A DNA stretch of 64,000 nucleotides, from contig CALDKD010000006.1 of assembly GCA_937898885.1 (NCBI GenBank), forward strand, positions 1 to 64,000, in the 5' to 3' direction. Shown in pieces: positions 25,944 through 33,223 of this stretch (the first letter of the stretch is position 1; each line of letters starts with the position of its first letter). Under the pieces are notes generated by a model, which made no database searches, had not been told where the DNA came from, and saw nothing but the letters and a program-made list of their open reading frames with translations. The DNA comes from an uncultured Bacteroidales bacterium (GTDB lineage Bacteria > Bacteroidota > Bacteroidia > Bacteroidales > Bacteroidaceae). The position numbers were made by a program, and so were the translations under genes.

Positions 25944-27356
25944 TTAATCGTTTTGATGTCTTGACTCAACAATACCGTTTATCTCTGTCATTCTGGCATC
26001 ACTCAACTCATACCTGCTTATGACGAACGATGCCAACAGCATCAGTACAGCCGGTATGAGCGTAACGAGCCACAATATACCCTGAAGTGCGGTATGTGTC
26101 TGCGCCGGTGAGTTTGCATCAAAACCGGCCCAGTCAAGCACCAGACCTGGCACGGCCCCACCAAGAGCCATTCCCGCCTTCATAAATATACATATCAGCG
26201 CTGTGACAATGGCAGCTACACGGCGGCCGGTAAGATACTCGCCGAACGTCACCACCTCAGGCACAAGAGCCCACATATAGCCGGTAGCAACCAGAATGCC
26301 GGTACTCTTGATGAACTGAGCCACGCACAAAAGAAAGAAATTGCACTTCAGCGCCGGAATGAAGACGGTGAGATACATCATAGCCATTCCCAATATGGAT
26401 ACGCCTATGAAGATATTGAACAGCCCCTTCTTGCCGGTCTTGCGTTTCATAGCCGGCACCAGAGGAATGAATATGAACGCGGGTATCGTGCCAAGCCACA
26501 TAAACACCGATGTCCTTAAAGGATTTGCTTCTGCCACGTATGTCAGGAAATAGGAATCCGCCGCATTGCTGATGCTCATAGTGGCGAAGGTGATGATGAA
26601 AAACAGCGACAACACCCTGAGGGGCTTGTTTCCTGTAAGCTCCTTCCACAAATCAATCAGCTGAACGCCCGCCGACTGACTGGCGTTCATCACTATCTTC
26701 TCGCGCGTCTGTGAGAAGCAGAAGAAGAGCAGCAAGAGGCCCGCCACGGCGAAGATGCTCATTGTAATCAGCCAGGCGGACGATGACTCCGGCGTGTTAT
26801 ACACTGCCTCCTTCTTACCCGTATCTGCATTAAGCATCTTTGGCGCGAAGATGGCTATGATAAGCGGTAGTGTCTTAATAAGGAGCCCTGCGAAATTGGC
26901 GAAGAGCATACGCACGCTGGTAAGGATGGTAAGCTCGTTCACATCGCGCGTGAGTGAGTCGCCCAGGGCGCCATACGGCACGCTTGTCAGTGTGAAGCAC
27001 ATACTGAGCGCTATATACGTTATATACGCATATAGCAGCGAGGAGTTGAATCCGTTCCAGAAACAAAGTATTGCAGCACCGGCCAGCGGTATTCCGCCAA
27101 AGACCAGCCAGGAGCGGTACTTGCCCCATCGCGGATACGAATGGTCAACGAAAGTGCCTACGAAAGGATCCCACAGCACATCAATGATACGCACAATCAG
27201 GAACATCAAAGCAGCCACACCCGGCTGCAACCCATACACATTGGTGTAGTAGAAAAGCAGCCAGATGCTCACAGTCTGATATATCAGGTTCTGGGCAAGC
27301 TCGCCCGAGCAATACCCTACCCGCTCACGCCAGGTCAGTTTAATAGCCCTGTCCAT
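25944..27356 (-). CDS. GPH-family sugar:cation symporter (MelB-like)
   Basis: A 470-residue, 12-helix permease. The N-terminal stretch with YYTNVYGLQP and the DVLWDPFVG(T)FVDHSYPRWGKYRSWL motif is diagnostic for the glycoside-pentoside-hexuronide family. It takes up a sugar or glycoside with H+ or Na+. It lies 2 bases from the GH43 gene and 6 bases from the isomerase gene, and no SusC/SusD pair is present. Confidence 0.88.
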   Translation of the reverse strand: MDRAIKLTWRERVGYCSGELAQNLIYQTVSIWLLFYYTNVYGLQPGVAALMFLIVRIIDVLWDPFVGTFVDHSYPRWGKYRSWLVFGGIPLAGAAILCFWNGFNSSLLYAYITYIALSMCFTLTSVPYGALGDSLTRDVNELTILTSVRMLFANFAGLLIKTLPLIIAIFAPKMLNADTGKKEAVYNTPESSSAWLITMSIFAVAGLLLLFFCFSQTREKIVMNASQSAGVQLIDLWKELTGNKPLRVLSLFFIITFATMSISNAADSYFLTYVAEANPLRTSVFMWLGTIPAFIFIPLVPAMKRKTGKKGLFNIFIGVSILGMAMMYLTVFIPALKCNFFLLCVAQFIKSTGILVATGYMWALVPEVVTFGEYLTGRRVAAIVTALICIFMKAGMALGGAVPGLVLDWAGFDANSPAQTHTALQGILWLVTLIPAVLMLLASFVISRYELSDARMTEINGIVESRHQND

Positions 27357-27358
27357 AG

Positions 27359-28882
27359 TTATTTGTCAGGCGGAAGGTTTGAGAATACAGGCGATGCCAC
27401 TGCGGCAGGCTTCTCGCCCGAAGGATAGCCGAATACGGTAAAATCAATAATACCCCTTGGGGCATTCTCCGGCCATCCGGTAATGGTCAGCTTTACAAAA
27501 CGGCACTCCACAGGATCAAACTCATCGAAAGTAGTGTTCCTTGCCACAGTATTTCCTGTACGGTCAAGAACGGTAGTGAAGCTCTGGCCATCCATTGATA
27601 CCTCAAGCTTGTACTTATACACCTGAGCCGATGTGCCACCGCCAAAGCCTCTTGACATTCTTTGCGAGATACCTCCGAACAACACCCGCATGGAGCTTAC
27701 CGTAAACAGCTGCACCACATCAAAGCGTGTGGCAGGCGAGAGCTCGATAAGCAACGACGGCTCCTTGTCATCCTCCGCCGGCATCCATACCGTCCCGCTG
27801 AAATCATCCACGGCATAAGAGCCATAGAACCCGGGCTGCTCCGAAGAGACCTTTGAGAGAGCGTTCATCGCACGCACTTTATTGATAGTCACAGGCACGT
27901 TCCTTGCAGCATCCGATGCGGAAGCGGCCAACGGCGCAGGCTGCGGACTATCAGTGACAGTGACAGACATATTGCCCTTCTTGTCGAACATCACACGGTC
28001 CATTCCTATTCTGCGGCCTCCGGGCGGATTGGAAAGAACTATTGTATAGAACTGCCATAGGTTGTTGTCCGGTCCCTTCACTATTGAGCCGTGAGCGGTT
28101 CCTGTAACCAGCCCCTCTGTCTTGCGCAGAAGTGGATTGTTCCCTGCATAACGATACGGGCCAAGCGGAGATTTGGCTGTATAATAGCCCTCGGCATACG
28201 TCTTCCACTGAGTGCCCGATGCCGAATACTCCAGATAGTACGTGCCATTTCGCTTAATAACCCAAGGCCCCTCAATCCAGGCCACACCCGGATACTCATT
28301 CATCTCGCCGTAGCGTTCCCAGATGTGCTCCGGATTGAAGCCGAACAGATGCACCGGCTTGCCTGCGAACTCATTCATCTTATTGGGGTTCAGCCTCACG
28401 CCGAAGATGCCGCTTATGCCACGTCCGGGCCAGAACAAGTAAGGCTGATTGTCGTCATCAACAAAGATGTGCGTATCAAACGCGCCATTCCACCCTTCCG
28501 ATATCTCACCGGTATTGCTCCACTCGCCCACAAGCTCATACGGGCCGAGCGGGTCATCGGCCACATATAGCGGACTGTCATTGCCCGACATATAGAAACG
28601 GCCGTTGAACTTGGCCACATCGGGAGCCACCGGTATGCGTGCTACGTGCCGCACGGGTCTGTATTCCCAGTTCAGCATATCCTCCGACACCCAGGCTCCT
28701 CCGCCCGTGCAGAACATATAATAAGTACCATCCTCACAAATAACGGACACATCGCCCGACGCATTCGCACCCGGGCCAATCTCCATAGGAAGAGGATTGC
28801 AATACTGTTTGGAAAGACTCTGCGCCTGCGCAGATACCGTCAGCAGCCCACCAACGGCCAGAAAAGTCAGTAATTGTCTCAT
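27359..28882 (-). CDS. Secreted GH43-family glycosidase with C-terminal discoidin-like domain
   Basis: 507 residues. Signal peptide 1-20. The five-bladed propeller of GH43 covers about 25-320, with the expected acids: Asp44 (GDVSV), Asp136 (FDTHIFVDDD) and Glu204 (EGPW, proton donor type), plus His264 in GTAHGS. A C-terminal beta-sandwich (about 370-490, RFDVVQLFTVSSM... CRFVKLTITGWPENAP) resembles F5/8-type carbohydrate-binding modules. GH43 enzymes mostly act on arabinose- or xylose-containing glycans. First gene of the three-gene sugar operon. Confidence 0.87.
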   Translation of the reverse strand: MRQLLTFLAVGGLLTVSAQAQSLSKQYCNPLPMEIGPGANASGDVSVICEDGTYYMFCTGGGAWVSEDMLNWEYRPVRHVARIPVAPDVAKFNGRFYMSGNDSPLYVADDPLGPYELVGEWSNTGEISEGWNGAFDTHIFVDDDNQPYLFWPGRGISGIFGVRLNPNKMNEFAGKPVHLFGFNPEHIWERYGEMNEYPGVAWIEGPWVIKRNGTYYLEYSASGTQWKTYAEGYYTAKSPLGPYRYAGNNPLLRKTEGLVTGTAHGSIVKGPDNNLWQFYTIVLSNPPGGRRIGMDRVMFDKKGNMSVTVTDSPQPAPLAASASDAARNVPVTINKVRAMNALSKVSSEQPGFYGSYAVDDFSGTVWMPAEDDKEPSLLIELSPATRFDVVQLFTVSSMRVLFGGISQRMSRGFGGGTSAQVYKYKLEVSMDGQSFTTVLDRTGNTVARNTTFDEFDPVECRFVKLTITGWPENAPRGIIDFTVFGYPSGEKPAAVASPVFSNLPPDK

Positions 28883-28901
28883 TCCGGTAAGTTTTATGTT
28901 T

Positions 28902-28909
28902 CAAATATA
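28902..28909 (-). promoter_or_regulatory. Promoter -7 element of the GH43 operon
   Basis: TATATTTG on the minus strand, exact TAnnTTTG match, 19 bases before the GH43 ATG; the leader is very short. Confidence 0.55.
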
Positions 28910-28927
28910 CTAAGAACCTCCGTTTAT

Positions 28928-29460
28928 CTATTCACCAAATCTCTCAATCAGATTTGCTTTGCCCTTGGTGAATTCATCTGAGGTTATCCTTCCCTCAGCA
29001 GCAAGTTCATTGAGTCTTCTCAGTTGATAGATTAAATTGGAATTGGATGAGACGTCATACTTGCGCTGTTCCTTCTTGTCATATCCCAATATGTCAGTCA
29101 GCTTGGATTTTACCTTTGAGAATTCGTCATCAGTTAAAGCATTCCTTTCATAAAGGTCTCTGAGTTTTGAAAGGTGAACGACGATAACTGAATCGGTGTG
29201 TGTCAAATGTATACAGCTCCTGATAGTCGTTGCCCAATATGTCTGCCAGCATGGAATCGGCCCTTGCATATTCGTCGGCAGCAAAATCATACCAGCCATA
29301 AGGCATTCTTTGTTTTTTTCAGAATATTTTGGATAAACGCTTGTTCGTCAAACTCTTCATTTTGAAATGCCTTATTCAAAGATTTGAACGAACAGCCGGC
29401 GAGAAAAGATACTGTCAGGAAACAGAATAGCGCTTTGGGAGTAATTATACAATTTCTCAT
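28928..29460 (-). pseudogene. Decayed lipoprotein with SHOCT-like repeats (two frameshifts)
   Basis: Three reading-frame pieces on the minus strand join into one sensible protein. Piece 1 (29460 down to about 29310): lipoprotein signal, lipobox LAGC, then an acidic region ending at NILKK. Piece 2 (about 29305 to 29170, another frame): YDFAADEYARADSMLADILG. Piece 3 (about 29180 to 28928): LRDLYERNALTDDEFSKVKSKLTDILG and later LNELAAEGRITSDEFTKGKANLIERFGE, a classic SHOCT motif. The matching ADILGNDY and TDILGYDK motifs support the join. The 3' piece could still be expressed alone as a 123-residue protein, but its first 40 residues make no sense in that frame. Confidence 0.6.
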
Positions 29461-29628
29461 ATATTTAGGAAAAAAATCATTCTCAAAAAACAAAATTAAC
29501 ATTAATCACTACAATATTGACGAAGAAATCATAAAAATGTTGCTGATAATTATCACTCGTTCTTTGTGTCATGGCTTGAAACAAGCATATTAATTTGTCC
29601 ATCAAAAAAATACTTGAAACAAATGAAC

Positions 29629-29636
29629 TATTTTTG
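29629..29636 (+). promoter_or_regulatory. Possible promoter -7 element of the secreted protein/ECF sigma operon
   Basis: TATTTTTG matches TAnnTTTG and lies 69 bases before the ATG at 29705, in a very AT-rich 200-base gap. No convincing -33 box; the operon may instead be read by its own ECF sigma factor. Confidence 0.3.
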
Positions 29637-29704
29637 ATTTGGAGTGTATACATATATGAAGCTTCAGTTCAACATTAAATTCCAATTAAAAACGAAGTGA
29701 AAAG

Positions 29705-30892
29705 ATGAATAAGTTATTAGTTCCAATACTCGTCATGCTGTTGTCAGTTCCCAATGCAGCTCACTCCCAGACCGAAAAACCGGAACGGATAGTCTCGTAT
29801 ATCAAGACCGAGCATGACTCAAAGTGGTATGCACATCAGGCCGACCTATGGGAAAAGGAGGTGAGACACAATTCTGAAAATGATGACGCCTGGATATTCT
29901 GGTTTGCCGCAACCCGCTATAAACTGATATTCCAGGCATCGGAACAGGACAATGCAAATAATGAATTTGATGAAACTCCCCTTAAAGATATTGCATACAG
30001 GCTTCACAGAAAACGCCCAAATAGTTTTGCACGCTATTATATTGACAATGAATGTCGTCAGAAACTGAGTGATTGTGATGGTCTGGAGGATCACATGCTT
30101 GATGCCATCAGGATGCGTCCGGACTTTGAGGAACTGTACCCGATGTATGTGATATATCTTTGGCAAACCGGACATGAAGACATGATGAAAGACATCCTGA
30201 AACGCTGGTACAATACTGGCGAGTATTCATACGTGATTCTGTCTTATGCTTACAATTCTTTAGCCGGAATGGAAAAGAACGGTATTCTCTTTACTTACGG
30301 GGACGTTCCGACTTTTTCCAGCCTTCTTGTCCAATATGGAAAAGACATGTTCAAAGACATACTGATTATAAACAAAACTTTGCTAATTATTCCGGAATAC
30401 ATGAAGTCAATATGCGGAAAACTTGGAATAAGCCCAATTGAAGGACCAGCAGACAGAAGCAGTGATGGAATGAGGAAATGGGAGGCCGATCTGATTACAA
30501 CGATTTCAGAGAAAACCGGCAGGCCGCTTTATATCTCAAGTTTGGATAATCATCCGATACTTGAAGACCAGATGTATTCTGAAGGTCTTGTAATACGCTA
30601 CAGTCCAAAAAAATATGACAATCTGGCGGTCAAACGGAGAAACTTTGAATCAGTCTATCGGACGGATTATCTTTATGAAACATTTGTTCCGGAAACGTAT
30701 GACGCATCGGCCTATAAACTTAATTTGAACTACATACCAAGTTTCAAATCACTGCTTAAGTTCTACAAGGCTGAAGGCATGAAGAAGGAATACGATGAAC
30801 TGCACGGACTGATGATAAACATTGTCAACAAGTGCAAGGGATTGGTGGATGATGAAATGCTCAAATTCTATTATGAAGAGATTGAGCGCTGA
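29705..30892 (+). CDS. Secreted protein of unknown function, encoded with an ECF sigma factor
   Basis: A 395-residue protein with signal peptide 1-21 (ending AAHSQ). The body is helix-rich, with Trp/Tyr/Arg-rich repeats that look like divergent TPR-type helical pairs (YKLIFQASEQ; MLDAIRMRPDFEELYPMYVIYLWQTG; DILKRWYNTGEYSYVILSYAYNSLAG). No catalytic motif recognised. Its last 20 bases overlap the start of the ECF sigma gene. A decayed copy of residues about 138-225 lies at 54687-54957. It could be the signal-bearing or target protein of the sigma system; this is inference. Confidence 0.7.
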   Translation: MNKLLVPILVMLLSVPNAAHSQTEKPERIVSYIKTEHDSKWYAHQADLWEKEVRHNSENDDAWIFWFAATRYKLIFQASEQDNANNEFDETPLKDIAYRLHRKRPNSFARYYIDNECRQKLSDCDGLEDHMLDAIRMRPDFEELYPMYVIYLWQTGHEDMMKDILKRWYNTGEYSYVILSYAYNSLAGMEKNGILFTYGDVPTFSSLLVQYGKDMFKDILIINKTLLIIPEYMKSICGKLGISPIEGPADRSSDGMRKWEADLITTISEKTGRPLYISSLDNHPILEDQMYSEGLVIRYSPKKYDNLAVKRRNFESVYRTDYLYETFVPETYDASAYKLNLNYIPSFKSLLKFYKAEGMKKEYDELHGLMINIVNKCKGLVDDEMLKFYYEEIER

Positions 30893-31376
30893 AATATTCC
30901 GCGGACTTTACCTTGAGCACGGACCACGTGCCCAAGGTTTCTTCCTGAGGATGACAGGTTATGATCTTGAGCTGGCACGTGATCTGACGCAGGATCTCTT
31001 TATGCGTCTATGGGCAAAACGTGACAGTTACGATACCAGTCAGCCGTTCAGAACGTGGATGTTCGCCATTGCATACAATTTGCTGAAGAACGAATACCGT
31101 CACAAAACTGTGGTAATGGAATATGCTGAAAGTCTTGATGATACTGAACCGGTAATTGAGTCCGATGCCATTGAACTACAGGAGCTTGAACAACTGATTC
31201 AAAATGCGGTACAGCGGCTGCCCCATCAGCAGAAGGTGGTGTTCATGCTTCGATATGAAGAGGAACTTCCCATTTCTGAAATTGCAAAAATATGCGACAT
31301 CCCGGAAGGGACAGTCAAGTCGCGGTTGTTCACTGCTCTGACAGCCGTACGCAATTATTGTAAAACAAATGAATAA
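30873..31376 (+). CDS. ECF-type sigma factor
   Basis: 167 residues. Sigma-2 region around residues 20-75 (RDLTQDLFMRLWAKRD... FRTWMFAIAYNLLKNEYR) and a sigma-4 helix-turn-helix near the end (LPISEIAKICDIPEGTVKSRLFTAL) are typical for small RpoE-type sigma factors. The ATG at 30873 matches the family N-terminus (SAEIFRGLYLEHG); it overlaps the upstream gene by 20 bases. It also overlaps the next small membrane protein gene by 8 bases, the arrangement usual for sigma/anti-sigma pairs. Confidence 0.9.
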   Translation: MKRLSAEIFRGLYLEHGPRAQGFFLRMTGYDLELARDLTQDLFMRLWAKRDSYDTSQPFRTWMFAIAYNLLKNEYRHKTVVMEYAESLDDTEPVIESDAIELQELEQLIQNAVQRLPHQQKVVFMLRYEEELPISEIAKICDIPEGTVKSRLFTALTAVRNYCKTNE

Positions 31377-31695
31377 TAATATGGACAAACTTGAAGAACT
31401 TGAGAAAGACAGTCGTGAACTGCTTTCTTCTTTGAAAACAAAAGCCGATACGCAGGACCTGGAAATGTCCTTGCCTGTGCTTGACATTGAAGACAACCAG
31501 CCAGGAATTATGAGACACAAAATCCCGTTGTGGGTGGCCGTTGCGGCAATGGTGGCCGGAATTGCCATCGGTTTCATATTGCCAGGCCATGAGACTAATG
31601 GAACAGACTGCCAAAGTGCATTCAACTATGCGGACACTTGCTGTAGCATTGCCCAGAACGATGTCAATCTTTCATTGCTCATAACATCGCTCTGA
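31369..31695 (+). CDS. Small single-pass membrane protein, possible anti-sigma factor
   Basis: 108 residues. A charged N-terminal cytoplasmic part (1-52), one membrane helix (about 53-72, PLWVAVAAMVAGIAIGFIL) and a short periplasmic tail with three cysteines. No HxxxCxxC zinc motif is present, so it is not a ZAS-type anti-sigma factor. Position (8-base overlap with the sigma gene) and topology are the basis for the call. The abrupt hydrophobic end may mean it is cut short. An ATG four codons downstream is an alternative start. Confidence 0.6.
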   Translation: MNNNMDKLEELEKDSRELLSSLKTKADTQDLEMSLPVLDIEDNQPGIMRHKIPLWVAVAAMVAGIAIGFILPGHETNGTDCQSAFNYADTCCSIAQNDVNLSLLITSL

Positions 31696-31760
31696 TAACA
31701 TTTATTTTCTTTTCACAATAACAAGTAACACTTGAATCAAACATTAAATAGAGAATTATT

Positions 31761-31866
31761 ATGATGGAGATAGAAAAGACATTGAAACGGCGCATGCTGT
31801 AATCTTTCAGCCATTCCGGCCGCAACACTTATTCTTATTGCATGTGGATCACAGGAATCAGTTTAA
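31761..31866 (+). pseudogene. Broken start of a lipoprotein gene
   Basis: ATG GAG ATA... gives MEIEKTLKRRML and then TAA. In another frame the text continues as NLSAIPAATLILIACGSQESV before a TAA at 31864. Together they read as a lipoprotein signal peptide with lipobox LIAC, broken by a frameshift and cut off after a few residues. It follows the sigma operon and was probably its next gene. Confidence 0.4.
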
Positions 31867-31898
31867 AGCACCTTGGTTCATAAAGTAGATGTTCATAC

Positions 31899-31928
31899 TT
31901 GATTATTGCAAAAACAATACTACCTTTG
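31899..31928 (+). promoter_or_regulatory. Promoter of the 43-codon ORF and DUF2442 gene
   Basis: TTG at 31899-31901, 19 bases, then TACCTTTG at 31921-31928. It sits about 42 bases before the small ORF's ATG. Confidence 0.6.
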
Positions 31929-31970
31929 CGAAGTATGATCATATTATAACACTTGATAAACACATTACCA

Positions 31971-32102
31971 ATGGGAAGTAAAGACGCGGCAGTCGCTGGA
32001 GAGTTTATAAGTGTTTATTGGAAAGAAATAGTTGAGAAATGGGTCGCATTCTTTGTTTACAAACAGACTGTGACCAACACCAGAATCAATAAAAAGATTT
32101 GA
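31971..32102 (+). CDS. Small ORF (43 codons) upstream of the DUF2442 gene
   Basis: Encodes MGSKDAAVAGEF... with an aromatic middle (VYWKEIVEKWVAFFVYK) and a basic end. It has its own promoter and its stop is 3 bases before the next ATG, so it is either a small protein made with DUF2442 or a translated leader. I recognise no family. Too short for a firm call. Confidence 0.4.
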   Translation: MGSKDAAVAGEFISVYWKEIVEKWVAFFVYKQTVTNTRINKKI

Positions 32103-32105
32103 AGT

Positions 32106-32357
32106 ATGACCAAGCTAAGGATTATAGAGGCAAGAGCCATAGGTAATCTGACAGTGGAGTTGTTGTTCAGTGACAACAAGCGTCAACTTGTAAACATAGG
32201 AGAATTTATCAGACTCCATCCTCACCCTCAGTATAACAAATATCTTGATGAGGATGAGTTCGCCAAATTCACAATTGATGACGGCAACATAGTATGGGGT
32301 GAGGACTGGGATATGGTCTTTCCAATTGAGCAACTTTACTCAGGTGAAATTGCCTGA
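32106..32357 (+). CDS. DUF2442 family protein
   Basis: An 83-residue cytoplasmic protein with the DUF2442 pattern: an early V-x-L-x-F-(S/x)-D-(N/G) strand (TVELLFSDNKR), then HPHPQYNKYLDEDEFAKFTIDDGNIVWGEDWDM near the end. Function unknown. DUF2442 genes often stand beside DUF4160 genes in small mobile units resembling toxin-antitoxin pairs, but the partner here is a different 43-residue ORF. It ends just before a large palindrome. Confidence 0.8.
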   Translation: MTKLRIIEARAIGNLTVELLFSDNKRQLVNIGEFIRLHPHPQYNKYLDEDEFAKFTIDDGNIVWGEDWDMVFPIEQLYSGEIA

Positions 32358-32375
32358 TAGCCACCTGCTTTTGTA

Positions 32376-32482
32376 CGTATTTTCGTTCGTTTCATTTCAT
32401 TACTTGAAACGAACGCATTGAGGCCTCATTTCGTTCATTTCAAGTAATGAAATGAAACGAACAAGGCCTCACCCGAAATACG
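32376..32482. repeat. Large nested inverted repeat
   Basis: Two 31-base arms (32385-32415 and 32432-32462) are reverse complements with a single mismatch, around a 16-base centre containing GAGGCCTC. Each arm also contains its own near-palindrome (GTTCGTTTCA, 10-base spacer, TGAAACGAAC, perfect in the left arm). A weaker outer pair (CGTATTTTCG / CGAAATACG) extends it to about 107 bases. It could form a cruciform in DNA or two alternative RNA folds. It may be a miniature mobile element or a strong terminator-like structure. Confidence 0.75.
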
Positions 32483-32609
32483 GCAACTGTTTTTCAGTAA
32501 CCTCATGGTTGAGAAATGCGGATTATTATCCAGCAATGTATTCCACAATTATTCCATGAAAGCAATTGATATTACCATGTTTGGCGATTTGTACTATTTG
32601 GCTGCAATT

Positions 32610-33149
32610 TTATTTTACCATCCAGACGTTGAGGGTGATTCCTCCGCCCATACCGCCAAATGAGGGCCTGCACACAAAGAGCTTGTTGTTGAGCCAGGCG
32701 TATTTGCTGTCGGCAGGAGCCTCAAACTTAGGCGCGCAGGTGAAATACATACCGTCAGGACCCATTGCTATGATTCCGTTGTTGCGGACGTGAATGTTCA
32801 CACCGTCATCAGTGCGTATGCAGTATATTGCCTCAACCTCAGTATGTCCGGTTACTGCGTCTGCCATCTGGTAGTCTGCGCCTCCGGGAAGCACCTCGCC
32901 CTTGATATCCGGGCCCTCAAATGTGCCGCCGGTAATAGGGATGATGGTGCGCTGGCCGTGCGTTGTCTTGCCTACGCTGTAAGTCTGTCCCAGCTCAACG
33001 TGCAGCTGTACTACAAACTCCAGCTCGGGCGCCGCCGACTCCTGTACTTTGGTCTGCTCCTCTGCCTTTGCTGCTGCCGCAGGCTGTGCCTGCGCAAACA
33101 TTGCCGCGGAAAACACGAGTGCCGCAGCGATAGTCATAATCTTCCTCAT
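32610..33149 (-). CDS. Secreted DUF3237-type protein
   Basis: 179 residues with signal peptide 1-22 (ending AQAQ), an Ala/Glu-rich linker, then the DUF3237 fold: LHVELGQTYSVGKTTHGQRTIIPITGGTFEGPDIKGEVLPGGADYQ with the strand-rich remainder and a NGIIAMGPDGMYF motif. Related proteins in this fold bind or isomerise small organic acids or lipids, but none defines the function here. Single gene. Confidence 0.75.
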   Translation of the reverse strand: MRKIMTIAAALVFSAAMFAQAQPAAAAKAEEQTKVQESAAPELEFVVQLHVELGQTYSVGKTTHGQRTIIPITGGTFEGPDIKGEVLPGGADYQMADAVTGHTEVEAIYCIRTDDGVNIHVRNNGIIAMGPDGMYFTCAPKFEAPADSKYAWLNNKLFVCRPSFGGMGGGITLNVWMVK

Positions 33150-33223
33150 ATCTGTCTTTGGTTTATTTGTAAATTATAATCCTTTCCGCGAATATAGCTC
33201 AACTGTGCGACAGCGGCAAGCTT

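Noticed and set aside
32376..32482. CRISPR-like array
   Set aside because: It is one inverted repeat, not repeated units with unique spacers.
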